Counted from the first letter of the stretch, positions 1 through 8,142 are shown. The stretch is 14,031 nucleotides of DNA from JBGPHT01 sp041484525 (GCA_041484525.1 JBGPHT010000191.1:1-14031); one strand, 5' to 3'. Numbers and translations: made by a program. Notes: a model not told the origin generated them from the sequence alone.

Positions 1-81
1 CGCAACTTGTATGATGGCTTTGCCTTCCTTGTGGGGGCGTTCGGCGAAGCTCCGGCCAAGGAACAGTTCGCCAACGTTCAT
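1..81 (-). CDS. 5' fragment of an unidentified ORF running off the window
   Basis: A minus-strand reading frame starts with ATG at 81 and stays open for 27 codons to the window edge (it begins MNVGELFLGRSF). I do not recognise it with confidence. The pattern of a G-R-x-x-A-E-R run followed by K-x-I-I-Q-x-A faintly resembles the segment of aldo/keto reductases before the second strand, but 27 residues are too few to claim this. No Shine-Dalgarno sequence is visible, because the purine-rich GGAGG here lies on the plus strand. The frame begins 22 nt after the stop of the truncated phosphatase-like gene and has the same orientation. It may be a real downstream gene, a fragment left by rearrangement, or chance. 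Confidence 0.25.
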   Translation of the reverse strand, partial: MNVGELFLGRSFAERPHKEGKAIIQVA

Positions 82-103
82 TATAGGAGGGCTTTTCTTT
101 TGC

Positions 104-703
104 TCAGTCGGAAGTCAAACCTGTTTTGGACAAGAGTGATTCGAAGTAATTGTCGGTGAACTGCGCGAATGTGCCGTCTTCATATGCGATGTCACCTACG
201 TGCAACACAAGGCTGGCCTGTTCCGCGGTCATGAGGACGGCCAGGCTCCGTTCCGCCGTAGTCCCCGCGCCGCTGTCTCCAAACACAAGGAACCGGAACG
301 GCACCGCTCCAGCTGTGCGAAATTGACTCTCTTCATCGGTAGTTATCTTCTGACCGTCCATTACTACCTCGTAGAAATATTGGGTGTCCGGAGACAGGCC
401 GGTCAGGTCGGCCTGGTATTGATAGAGGGTGTAACTCAGATGCGTTTGGCTGGGTGTCAAGATGCGAATGCGTGGAATAGCTGTCCGATAGGTAGACCGA
501 TCGGTGGAGTACTCAACGGTACCAGGCATGCTTTCGCGCGTGGACCACATGATCGTGACCCTGTCCGTCCGCATGTTCTGCAAGTAGGGACGATGGATCA
601 GCGTGACGGCGAGGGCCGGACACACAGCAAGCGCGGTTGCCCAGAACAGCAGGAAACCGGGCCGACGAGCGCAAGTTGTTAAAGCATTCACAGCCGGAGT
701 CAC
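104..703 (-). pseudogene. Truncated purple-acid-phosphatase-like metallophosphoesterase
   Basis: A 199-residue secreted protein starts at a GTG (703), with GGAG 11 nt upstream. Residues 1-32 look like a signal peptide (hydrophobic FLLFWATALAV, then a small-residue site). Residues 38-130 form a fibronectin-type purple acid phosphatase N-terminal domain (RPYLQNMRTDRVTIMW, then a GLSPDTQYFYEV strand). From residue 136 the metallophosphoesterase core begins, with metal motif FGDSG (G142-G145) and HVGDIAY (G170, D171, Y174). The protein stops at residue 199, whereas relatives run to several hundred residues. The GNH(D/E), VxxH and GHxH metal-ligand motifs are missing, so phosphatase activity is unlikely. 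Family resemblance fades after the NYFE at residues 185-188, and the last eleven residues look unrelated. I infer a deletion or insertion breakpoint around 104-140. Confidence 0.8.
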
Positions 704-756
704 CCGTTAACGGACTCCACGAACTCTCGGTACGCAGACACGACTGCGCTAACTCA

Positions 757-774
757 ATTGTACTGCCGCGTACA
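757..774 (-). promoter_or_regulatory. Possible -10 element overlapping a small dyad, upstream of the phosphatase-like gene
   Basis: On the minus strand TACAAT (757-762) is a good -10 hexamer about 54 nt before the GTG start at 703. It overlaps a dyad TGTAC-N6-GTACA (759-774). The best-placed -35 (TAGTAA at 780-785) is poor, so this could equally be chance. The dyad is of a size that a dimeric regulator could bind. Confidence 0.2.
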
Positions 775-792
775 TTCAATTACTATGCTGGC

Positions 793-816
793 GGGGTTAT
801 GGACTGGCTAATCCCC
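793..816 (-). terminator. Weak stem-loop just after the CotH-family gene
   Basis: About 8 nt beyond the stop codon on the minus strand, GGGG-A-TTA pairs with TAACCCC around a 9-nt loop, giving a 7-bp stem with one bulge. No T-run follows, so it is not a classical intrinsic terminator. It may still mark the 3' end of the porin-CotH transcript. Confidence 0.25.
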
Positions 817-824
817 CTTTCGAA

Positions 825-2873
825 TCACTGCATCTGAATGCCGAAGACCGGCGAATTCTGCCCACCGGCCCTGATCGTCAGGGACACCATCCCGGAGGGC
901 ACGCCGTCAGGGACCGTGAAGTTGACCTGGTACGCTCCGACGAATCCCGGCGACAGACCGCAGAACTGAACCTCGGCGTTCCGCCCCCCCACGGTAACGG
1001 TGGGCGTTTGCAGGCAACGGGCCAAGGGGTCCGACGGTGATACAGCGCCGCTCGCGACATTGCCGTTAACGGGTCCGGCCCCGTTTACCCATGCAATGAG
1101 GACGTCTCCGGACTTGGCCGGCCTGGTAACTACCGGTGTGTAATCGGACTGGGTCACGGCATGGATGCCTGGTGCAGCCAGCGCCACCGAAACCTGGATC
1201 GAATTGCTAAAGGTCGAGTTCACAGGCGAACCGTCGCGCGTGCCCTTGGCCTTCGCCCCACTAACCGAGACAGTGAAGGGCGCAGTGCCGTCGCCCAATC
1301 CGAGTTCCCAGGGCACCATGACATTAATCTGATTCGGCGAGATGAATTGAATCGGGGCGGCGAAGCCGTTTACGTAGACCGTGACGCCGCCGAGAGTGGT
1401 TGGCCACGCGCCGGCCGGCCCCTGAAGAATTTTGTCGGTGAAGCCTGATCCGTAGAGTGTCACGAGCCCGCCTGGCGCAACGGTGGCGCCTCCGTTGGGG
1501 GCGGCATTGACCACGCCGCCCGCGCTGATCGTAACGGCGGAGGAAGGCTGCCACCCGTTCGTCAGAAGGTCGCTCATCACGAACGCTTTTCGCAACTGGA
1601 TGAAATCGATGTTACTCGCCGCCTGGTCCTCGAAGATCTGGTTGGAGCTGTCTTTCACGATGCCATCCAGTTCGTATTGCTTGAAGGTATCCTCGTAAAC
1701 GGATGGCTTTATCAGGTCGTAGTCCCGCTTATGCTCCCATTCCAGCCAGCCGCCTTTCGCGCCTGCGAGTACCGCCGTCTTGTAGATCCCATCCAGATAC
1801 TCCGCTTTGCGATTCGGCAGGACGATGGTTCGCTTCATAAGTATGTTCTGGTCGGTATGATCCATGATCGGCCGCTGAATCCAGTTATAGGAAGCGTCCT
1901 TGTCCCAGAGCAGAAACTGGTGAAAGTTGGTCTTGTCGTAGCGATAAAGCCAGAAGTTGTTCATGCCGAAAACATCGCCCAGGATGGAATCGTAGTCGGA
2001 GACATACTTCTCGATCGCATTATGCACGGACCAGAGCTTCAGATCCATCAGACCCGACATCGTACTCTCGAAATCGGCATCCGAAACGGTGTTGAGCGTG
2101 CGGATCATGCTGATGGTCGGCGCGAGGTCGAACGTGGTCTTGTTCTCCTCGGGGTTAAACGGGACCGGCTGCCACTTATTCGGGTCGGTGGAGCAGGCGA
2201 GCTGGTCCGTCTGGCACGTGGGGTACCATTCAAAGTGATAGCCATCGACGGGACCGGTTTGGGGAGAGCTCATCGGCTTCCACTCGTACAGGTCTCCGCT
2301 TCCTTCCCCGACGTAGCGCTGCAGGTACTCTGTACGAATCTCTTCCGTCAGAATGAACACACCGTAGTACACGTTGTTGACATACAGGCGGGCGTTGGCT
2401 TCGCGCGAAGCCGGCAGGCCCGTGCGGTCCCATAGTTTGAAGACGCTCCGCTCCTTCAGCATGGAACCGTCCTGGTTATTCGCTTTCAGAATGCAGGATG
2501 CCAGCCCGAGCAGCACCTGGCCGGGCTCGTAGCGGTTGAAATCGATCCGCAAGTTCGGTTTGATCGGGCTGCGGCTTCCATGGCCTCGCGAGCGGATGCC
2601 TACATCGCTGACGACGATGTCCTTGCCCTTGAAAATCCAGTGAAAGTCGGCGGGGTAGTAAGTGTTGTCCAGGAAGTGCTGCCGCAGGGTGTCCCAATCC
2701 GAGTTGCGGACAACCAGGCGAAGCTCGTGAATGTAAGTGTCGTCGAAGAAATCGTCCTGCGTTTGGGCCGAGACAAAAGGCGCGCACAGAATCAGGAGCG
2801 CTACTCCCCACCCGCTTCTGCCGGCTGCTCGCTTGATGGCCGACAAACTACATGACGAATTGGATTCTGACAT
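825..2873 (-). CDS. CotH kinase family secreted protein with Solibacter-type C-terminal domain
   Basis: I chose ATG 2873 (682 aa) because GGAG lies 5 nt upstream. An upstream start at 2921 would add 16 residues and overlap the porin gene further. Residues 1-37 give a signal peptide ending in VSAQ. Residues about 44-440 match the CotH protein-kinase-like family: an early HELRLVV strand, the SRGHGSRS segment, KERSVFKLW, the NNVYYGVFILTEEI strand, NNFWLYRYD (from 305) and the acidic WDKD (323-326), which corresponds to the metal-binding Asp region of CotH kinases. Residues about 450-682 form the TIGR03437-type domain (SPNQINVMVPWE, LSPGFVGAYQVNFTVP). The family includes spore-coat and secreted kinases; the substrate here is unknown. 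A signal peptide and this terminal domain suggest action outside the cytoplasm. The start overlaps the porin 3' end by 26 nt, implying translational coupling. Confidence 0.9.
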   Translation of the reverse strand: MSESNSSCSLSAIKRAAGRSGWGVALLILCAPFVSAQTQDDFFDDTYIHELRLVVRNSDWDTLRQHFLDNTYYPADFHWIFKGKDIVVSDVGIRSRGHGSRSPIKPNLRIDFNRYEPGQVLLGLASCILKANNQDGSMLKERSVFKLWDRTGLPASREANARLYVNNVYYGVFILTEEIRTEYLQRYVGEGSGDLYEWKPMSSPQTGPVDGYHFEWYPTCQTDQLACSTDPNKWQPVPFNPEENKTTFDLAPTISMIRTLNTVSDADFESTMSGLMDLKLWSVHNAIEKYVSDYDSILGDVFGMNNFWLYRYDKTNFHQFLLWDKDASYNWIQRPIMDHTDQNILMKRTIVLPNRKAEYLDGIYKTAVLAGAKGGWLEWEHKRDYDLIKPSVYEDTFKQYELDGIVKDSSNQIFEDQAASNIDFIQLRKAFVMSDLLTNGWQPSSAVTISAGGVVNAAPNGGATVAPGGLVTLYGSGFTDKILQGPAGAWPTTLGGVTVYVNGFAAPIQFISPNQINVMVPWELGLGDGTAPFTVSVSGAKAKGTRDGSPVNSTFSNSIQVSVALAAPGIHAVTQSDYTPVVTRPAKSGDVLIAWVNGAGPVNGNVASGAVSPSDPLARCLQTPTVTVGGRNAEVQFCGLSPGFVGAYQVNFTVPDGVPSGMVSLTIRAGGQNSPVFGIQMQ

Positions 2874-4368
2874 AGCGGCTCCAGTACGTGCTTTGACCGA
2901 GGATCGGCGCTTTCTGTACATCCTCGATAACTTCGCGAATCGCGTTGTATTGCACGCGCACGAAGCGGTTCAGATACCAGTTGACTCCGAAAGTGGCGAT
3001 GCGCTCGCTTTCCGAGTAGATGTTGGCGGCCCTGGTGCTTCGCGAGGGCAAGCCCGGGTGGTCGGCCGATCCGAATCGCATCTGCTCGTAACGAGCCACG
3101 ATCTGGACGGCGCCGAAACCGTGCCCGCGGACAAACTCGCGGCGCGGGACCACGCCCCCGGCGGTCTTCTCTCCGGTTATTACCCATCCCGTAGTGAAGT
3201 ACCAGCCGCGCGCGATCAGATCCGGCAAATCGTCGTTGCGGAGGCCTTGCCCGATTCGCTGGTCGCTCACGCGGATCACTTCGCCTTTGGCGACGAAAGG
3301 TCCCGGCTCCCAATTCAGTTCGGCGCCCAGGCGCAGGCGCTGCCCGCGCACGTAAATCCGGTCGAACCAGTTGTGGGTGATCACCCAGGTGCGTCCGCGA
3401 AGGCTGCGCAGTCCCTCGGTAAGAGGGCTCTCGGTGAAGGCGGCGCCCAGTTGCAGATCCTTGAATGGCTTCAGAAAATGCGGCGTATTGAACATCGCGA
3501 ATGGCGGCAACACCACGCGTCCGGCGAAAGTCCGTTCGCCGCTGCGCTCATAATCCTTGGTGTGCGCTTTCCAGCCGTCGTTCACGAACACGCCCACCTG
3601 ATACGCCACGTTCGATTCGAACAATTTGCCGTGAAGCATCACGCCCAACTCGCGGCCCGGCGCCAGATAGTTGCCGATCAATGACCGGTTCACAAACTCG
3701 CCGGTCGAGGAGTAGTGCAACTGGTCCATGCCGAATGGAATCTTGAACTGGCCGACGCGGATCTGAAACCGCCGGAAATAGCGAAAGTTTCCGTAGACGT
3801 CGCGCCACAGCGCGTGAGTCTCACGCGTGCGCAGGTTGAATAGTTCCGCCACCTCGTTGCGGATTTCCCGCTCGATGGAGTATTCAAAGTTCTTCGTAAC
3901 ATAACCTTCGATGCCTACGCGAAACTTCCGCAGATTCGAGGTCTCACCTTCATCCCCGCTGACCTCCGGATCGAAGCTTCGGAAGTCGTGTTGGAACTTC
4001 AACCGGAAATCGACGCGCAGCCATTTGCCGAGACGGATGGCAGGGTGCTTCGTGAATTCGAAACGAAAGTACTTCTTCGCCTTGGTCTCGACCATGTCGG
4101 ACTTATACTTGTCATCCAACACCACCTTTTCGTCGGCTGGCACGGTGCTGTTGGCGGCCCCGGCCTGGTTGTTGGCGGCTGCGGCCTGACTGCTGTCGGC
4201 TGCTGTCACGTTCTTCTTGTCTTTCTGGCTGTGCTTCTTTTTTTTCTTCTTCTTTTTAGTCGCGCCGTCTTTCGCCTGGTCCTGCTCTGCATTGGTCGAC
4301 GTCAATGCGGATAGGCCCGGCAGCCACGCCGCCAGCACCAGCCACGTCAAACAAGTTGCGCGTTTCAT
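2848..4368 (-). CDS. Phosphate-selective-porin-like (OprO/OprP family) outer-membrane protein
   Basis: This is a 506-aa outer-membrane beta-barrel. Residues 1-22 form a signal peptide. Residues 28-80 are a polar linker with eight consecutive lysines (38-45) and then an Ala/Asn/Gln-rich stretch. From about residue 97 the protein alternates polar and aromatic residues as barrel strands do (for example LRVDFRLKFQHDF and FRRFQIRVGQFKIPFG). The last of these, with RVGQFKIPFG followed by a short loop, is characteristic of the phosphate-selective porin O/P family. The C terminus (YVRIQFVM) ends in a barrel strand. Family members pass phosphate, polyphosphate or other anions, but the substrate cannot be read from sequence and many acidobacterial members are uncharacterised. 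The gene is first in a two-gene unit with the CotH-family gene, and a candidate promoter lies about 100 nt upstream. Only a weak AGG-type ribosome site precedes ATG 4368. Confidence 0.85.
   Translation of the reverse strand: MKRATCLTWLVLAAWLPGLSALTSTNAEQDQAKDGATKKKKKKKKHSQKDKKNVTAADSSQAAAANNQAGAANSTVPADEKVVLDDKYKSDMVETKAKKYFRFEFTKHPAIRLGKWLRVDFRLKFQHDFRSFDPEVSGDEGETSNLRKFRVGIEGYVTKNFEYSIEREIRNEVAELFNLRTRETHALWRDVYGNFRYFRRFQIRVGQFKIPFGMDQLHYSSTGEFVNRSLIGNYLAPGRELGVMLHGKLFESNVAYQVGVFVNDGWKAHTKDYERSGERTFAGRVVLPPFAMFNTPHFLKPFKDLQLGAAFTESPLTEGLRSLRGRTWVITHNWFDRIYVRGQRLRLGAELNWEPGPFVAKGEVIRVSDQRIGQGLRNDDLPDLIARGWYFTTGWVITGEKTAGGVVPRREFVRGHGFGAVQIVARYEQMRFGSADHPGLPSRSTRAANIYSESERIATFGVNWYLNRFVRVQYNAIREVIEDVQKAPILGQSTYWSRYVRIQFVM
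4238..4245 (-). repeat. A8 homopolymer inside the porin's poly-lysine codons
   Basis: On the coding (minus) strand, eight consecutive A residues fall within the run of lysine codons 38-45, and a further A5 lies just upstream. The frame is intact here. Such tracts are prone to polymerase or ribosome slippage, and a one-base change would end the protein before the barrel. Confidence 0.7.
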
Positions 4369-4465
4369 CCCGATCTACCTGTCCAGTCCGGCACGCAGAC
4401 GGGAGCCTCAGAGTATTTCCGCCATAAGGCCATCTCCCTCCCCAGCCTGTTCCGAATTGCACAGA

Positions 4466-4494
4466 ATTGTAACACTGAAGGGGTTGGATGGGAA
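4466..4494 (-). promoter_or_regulatory. Candidate sigma-70-type promoter for the porin-CotH unit
   Basis: On the minus strand, TTCCCA (4489-4494; 4 of 6 matches to TTGACA) is followed after exactly 17 nt by TACAAT (4466-4471; 5 of 6 matches to TATAAT). Transcription would start near 4459 and leave a leader of about 90 nt before ATG 4368. Hexamer matches of this quality also occur by chance, so this is a prediction from sequence only. Confidence 0.4.
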
Positions 4495-4602
4495 GGCGAC
4501 TCGATTGTGGCGACCCGATTGCGAACCTGTCCGGAGAGGCCCCGCGGCGCGCTGCCGGCATGCGCCGTTTCACCCACCATTTGCCGGACGTGCACATTTA
4601 GG

Positions 4603-4612
4603 CCGCTAGCGG
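4603..4612. repeat. 10-bp perfect palindrome upstream of the TonB-dependent receptor
   Basis: CCGCTAGCGG is a perfect palindrome ending 21 nt before the receptor ATG at 4634. Its position within the probable leader or promoter region would suit a regulator site, but a GC-rich 10-mer palindrome can arise by chance. No convincing -35/-10 pair for the receptor gene is visible nearby. Confidence 0.3.
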
Positions 4613-4633
4613 TTGTATCATCTTGTTACCTGC

Positions 4634-7600
4634 ATGAACGCCACTCCCGCGCGGGTACGGCTCGATCGGGCCGGACTCACCAGTTCTTGCGCCGTTGCCG
4701 TGCTGGCGATCCTGTCGTCTAGCATCGGACTGGCACAGCCAACGGGCGGAACCGGGTCGATCTCCGGAGTGGTGCGCGATCCCGCGGGCGCTTCCGTTCC
4801 GGACGCGCAGGTGGAAGTGGCAAATCCTTCCACCGGCCTCAAACGGAGCCTGCGGACGAGCCAGGCCGGCGTATTTTCCGCAATCGCGCTGCCGCCCGCC
4901 GCCGGATACACCGTCACCGTCGTGAAGGAAGGCTTCACGACTCACGAACTCACGGGAGTGCAGGTACGAGTCGGCGAGGAGACCAACGCTCCGGTAACTC
5001 TTTCGATTGCGCTTTCCCAAACCAACGTATCCGTGGAAGGATTGTCCCCGTTGACCCAGTCCACGCAAATGCACGTTTCGCAGGTGATCGGCAGTTCGGA
5101 AATATCCAATCTCCCGATTAACGGACGCCGCGTGGATACCTATGTGCTGCTCACGCCGGCAGTGGTTCCGGATGGAGCCCAGGGGCTGGTTTCCTTTCGC
5201 GGGATCGCCGGCGGCAACGCATTCCTGACCGACGGCAACGATACGTCCAACCAGTTCTTTCACGAAAATGCCGGCCGAACCCGCATCTCGACGCAGATTT
5301 CACAGGACGCCGTTCAGGAATTCCAGGTGCTCTCGAGCGGCTACTCCGCCGAGTACGGCCGGGCGTCGGGAGGCATCATTAACACGCTCACGCGCTCCGG
5401 TTCGAACGCGGGTTACGGCACCGCTTACTGGTTTTTCCGCAATCGATCGTTGAACGCGCGCGATCCGCACAGTGCGATCAACCCACCGGAAAGGCGCAAC
5501 CAGGCGGGCGCCAGCCTCGGTGGCAGACTCGTCAAAGATCGCCTGTTCTATTTCCTCAACACCGAGTTTCATCGCCGCAGATTCCCGCTGGTGGCGTCGC
5601 TCTCCCGCCCTCCCCTGTTCGATGCTGCCGGCGGATTTGTAGGGACGTGCAATGCGACGGCTCAGCAGTGCTCTGCGGCCTTACAGTTCCTGGGCCGCCA
5701 ATTTCAGGTTTTAGAGAGATCGGCGGACTCGGAGCTGGCATTCGGCAAACTGGATTGGCTGCCCTCGCAGCGGCACCAGATCAGCGCCAGTTTCAACTAT
5801 CTGGGGTGGACCTCGCCCAACGGATATCAAACCCAGACGGTGCTGAACAATGGCGAGGGAGTGGGGGCGAACGGGGACTCGTCCGTCCGAACCCGATACG
5901 GCCGCCTCGCTTGGAGATTCATCCCCGGCAGCACCCGGGTGAACGAACTCCGGCTCGGATGGTTCAAAGACCGGCACTCGGACAATCTCGACAACGCGAC
6001 TGTGCCCGCGCAAACCGGGCTGGTGCAAATCACGGTGGAAGGCCAGGCGAACCTGGGAGTGAATCCTGAGCTGCCGCGCATCGATCCGAGCGAGAACCGT
6101 TTTCAGATTTCCGACACCTTCTCGATGGTGACCGGCAGACATAGCCTGAAGGCCGGCGGCGATTTCATCAGCACCGAGGATTATCTTAAGTACCTGCGCA
6201 ATCGGAATGGGAGTTATGACTACCCGACCTTCACCGCCTTCGCGCAGGACTTCAGCGGTAACACCAGCGGCGCGAGGAGATGGCAGACTTACTCGCAGCG
6301 ATTCGGGAATGAGATCTTCGATAAGACCATTCGCGACTACGACGCGTTCGTAGAGGATCAGTTTCGTCCCCATCCCAACCTGACTCTTACTTACGGGCTC
6401 CGTTATGACTATTCCTCGCTGGCCCAACCCGCGCAAGCCAATCCGGATTACCCGGAGAGCCGGAGAATCCCCTCGATCAGGACAAACTTCGCGCCCCGGG
6501 TTGGCGTGTCTATCGCCTTCGACCGGTCGAGGAGTGTGTTGCGGACGGGATACGGAATCTTCTACGCCCGCTATCACAGCGGCCTGGTGGGCACGTTCTT
6601 CCTGGAAAACGGCGTCTTTCAGCAGTCCATTCAACTCGAGAGCCGATTCCTGCAAGACCCTCAGGCCGGTCCCATATTTCCGAATTCGCTGCCCGCGTTG
6701 AACTCTGCGAGTCTATCGAACCCGCTGTTTACTTCCGCCGTCGACCTCACGATTCCGTCGAAGGATTACCGGAATCCATACACGCATCAGGGCGATGTGG
6801 CATTGGAGCACGCGTTCTCCACTCATCTCTCTTTGAGCGCAACCTATCTATGGAGCCGGGGCCTGCACCTGACTACCGTACGCGACCTGAACATCGGACC
6901 TGCGGGCGCTCCGATCACATACGATATTCAAGACTCCCAGGGTAAAGCGATCGGCACGTTCACCACTGCCGGCTATCGCCTGGTCAATCGCGTGAATCCG
7001 CGGTGGCGGCGGGTGAACAGCGTGGAATCGGGCGGGAACAGTTATTACAACGCGCTGGTGGTACAGCTTCGGGAGCGGTTCTCGCATGGCTTCGAGGGCT
7101 TTCTGGCGTACACATGGTCGCATGCCATCGACTTCAATCAGGGAGGCGGCAGCGACAACATTTTCTTCAGCGACGGCCCGCGCTCGCTTCGGAACGGAGA
7201 CTACCGCGGAGACAAAGCCTCCTCCCAACTCGACCAGCGGCAGCGTTTGGCGATCAGCTCGACGTGGGAGTTACCGCTGAGCCGCAGCAACGGAAGAATT
7301 ACCACCTTCCTGGTGAACGGCTGGCGCTTCTCGCAGATCTCGACTCTCGCCTCGGCCCAACCGGCCACCGCCACCGTGCTGGTTTCGGGCATTCCGTTTC
7401 CCGGAGCAGCGTTCAATTCGACGCTCAACGGGTTCGGCGGTTCAACGCGGGTTCCGTTCCTCCCAGCCAGTGGTCTGGATGTCGACAGGGTGGTGCGCAC
7501 CGATGCCCGGCTCACCAAGATCCTACGCATCCGCGACCGCCATCAGGTGCATCTGAATTTCGAAGCCTTCAACGTGTTCAATCACGTGGCCGATACCAGC

Positions 7601-7738
7601 GTGTACACCGTGGCTTACGAGGCCAAGGACGGGATGCTGCGGCCGGTGGCGCATTTGGGCGAAGGCGCGGCATCGCAGGGCTATCCCGACGGCACGAATG
7701 CGCGCCGCGCCCAAGTCAGCCTGCGGTTCCTTTGGTAG
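4634..7738 (+). CDS. Oar-like TonB-dependent receptor with carboxypeptidase-regulatory domain
   Basis: This is a 1034-aa outer-membrane receptor. I chose ATG 4634 over the in-frame TTG at 4613 because a normal signal peptide (residues 1-34, SSSIGLAQ) then follows; neither start has a good Shine-Dalgarno. Residues about 40-128 form a carboxypeptidase regulatory-like beta-sandwich (GSISGVVRDPAGASVPDAQV, then YTVTVVKEGF). Residues about 145-255 are the plug (LPINGRRVDTYVLLTP, FLTDGNDTSNQF, QEFQVLSSGYSAEYGRASGG). The rest is a large barrel with repeated aromatic strands, ending in VSLRFLW with the C-terminal aromatic residue expected for barrel assembly. Proteins of this layout are abundant in Acidobacteriota and are thought to import oligosaccharides or other large ligands; the ligand here is unknown. 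It is transcribed divergently from the porin. Its 3' end overlaps the convergent small gene by 23 nt. Confidence 0.92.
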   Translation: MNATPARVRLDRAGLTSSCAVAVLAILSSSIGLAQPTGGTGSISGVVRDPAGASVPDAQVEVANPSTGLKRSLRTSQAGVFSAIALPPAAGYTVTVVKEGFTTHELTGVQVRVGEETNAPVTLSIALSQTNVSVEGLSPLTQSTQMHVSQVIGSSEISNLPINGRRVDTYVLLTPAVVPDGAQGLVSFRGIAGGNAFLTDGNDTSNQFFHENAGRTRISTQISQDAVQEFQVLSSGYSAEYGRASGGIINTLTRSGSNAGYGTAYWFFRNRSLNARDPHSAINPPERRNQAGASLGGRLVKDRLFYFLNTEFHRRRFPLVASLSRPPLFDAAGGFVGTCNATAQQCSAALQFLGRQFQVLERSADSELAFGKLDWLPSQRHQISASFNYLGWTSPNGYQTQTVLNNGEGVGANGDSSVRTRYGRLAWRFIPGSTRVNELRLGWFKDRHSDNLDNATVPAQTGLVQITVEGQANLGVNPELPRIDPSENRFQISDTFSMVTGRHSLKAGGDFISTEDYLKYLRNRNGSYDYPTFTAFAQDFSGNTSGARRWQTYSQRFGNEIFDKTIRDYDAFVEDQFRPHPNLTLTYGLRYDYSSLAQPAQANPDYPESRRIPSIRTNFAPRVGVSIAFDRSRSVLRTGYGIFYARYHSGLVGTFFLENGVFQQSIQLESRFLQDPQAGPIFPNSLPALNSASLSNPLFTSAVDLTIPSKDYRNPYTHQGDVALEHAFSTHLSLSATYLWSRGLHLTTVRDLNIGPAGAPITYDIQDSQGKAIGTFTTAGYRLVNRVNPRWRRVNSVESGGNSYYNALVVQLRERFSHGFEGFLAYTWSHAIDFNQGGGSDNIFFSDGPRSLRNGDYRGDKASSQLDQRQRLAISSTWELPLSRSNGRITTFLVNGWRFSQISTLASAQPATATVLVSGIPFPGAAFNSTLNGFGGSTRVPFLPASGLDVDRVVRTDARLTKILRIRDRHQVHLNFEAFNVFNHVADTSVYTVAYEAKDGMLRPVAHLGEGAASQGYPDGTNARRAQVSLRFLW

Positions 7739-8132
7739 CTGGCGGTGCCGTCGCTTGCCGCGTCTTCGTGAACAGGTCCTGGAGATCGGCCATCACCGCA
7801 GCATCGCCTTTCGACAGTTCCGCAATCACCTTGTCGCGAACCGTCAGAAGATCCTCCAGACTCTTCCTGACGGCCGGGTCTTCGGTCTGATTCGCCAACT
7901 CGCGCGTCCGATTGAAGAACTGTGCTACGGTGTCCGCCGCCAACCCGTAGTTCAGTTGATTGGCTTGCACGTAAGCCAGGCCGATCAGATCCCTGATCTG
8001 CGCTGAGGCGCTTCCTGCGCTCGCCTGCCGCAGTTCATTGTCCAGGCGCCGGACCCGTGCATACTGCGGGACGAATCCTGCCAGGAACACAAGCACCACC
8101 ACGACGGCTGCGATGACAATCCTGTTCTTCAC
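7716..8132 (-). CDS. Small membrane-anchored hypothetical protein
   Basis: This is a 138-aa protein starting at GTG 8132, with GAGGGG six nt upstream, a good ribosome site that supports the start. Residues 4-21 form a hydrophobic segment (IVIAAVVVVLVFLAGF) that acts as a membrane anchor or uncleaved signal. A positively charged patch follows (RVRR, 26-29). Residues 30-125 are rich in Leu, Ala, Glu, Lys and Gln with amphipathic spacing (for example RKSLEDLLTVRDKVIAELSK), suggesting helical hairpins or coiled coil outside the membrane. The tail (APPATKGTAG) is disordered. I do not recognise a named family. Most of the protein would lie in the periplasm. Its 3' end overlaps the receptor gene tail-to-tail, so the two transcripts could interfere. 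Confidence 0.75.
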   Translation of the reverse strand: MKNRIVIAAVVVVLVFLAGFVPQYARVRRLDNELRQASAGSASAQIRDLIGLAYVQANQLNYGLAADTVAQFFNRTRELANQTEDPAVRKSLEDLLTVRDKVIAELSKGDAAVMADLQDLFTKTRQATAPPATKGTAG

Positions 8133-8142
8133 GGGGCGCCCC
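8133..8142. repeat. GGGGCGCCCC palindrome between ribosome site and start codon
   Basis: This perfect 10-bp GC palindrome lies immediately upstream of GTG 8132 of the membrane-anchored gene and includes part of its purine-rich ribosome site. Folded in mRNA it is too tight to form a full hairpin, so a role is uncertain. A TTGACG hexamer on the minus strand at 8176-8181 could be a -35, but no good -10 is spaced from it. Confidence 0.25.

Noticed and set aside
4598..5263. Minus-strand ORF of 221 codons overlapping the receptor start
   Set aside because: It lies antisense to the signal peptide, regulatory domain and plug of a clear TonB-dependent receptor; composition is Arg/Gly/His-rich with no recognisable domain.
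4634..5400. Alternative TTG start at 4613 for the receptor
   Set aside because: It adds seven residues before a normal signal peptide and has no better ribosome site.
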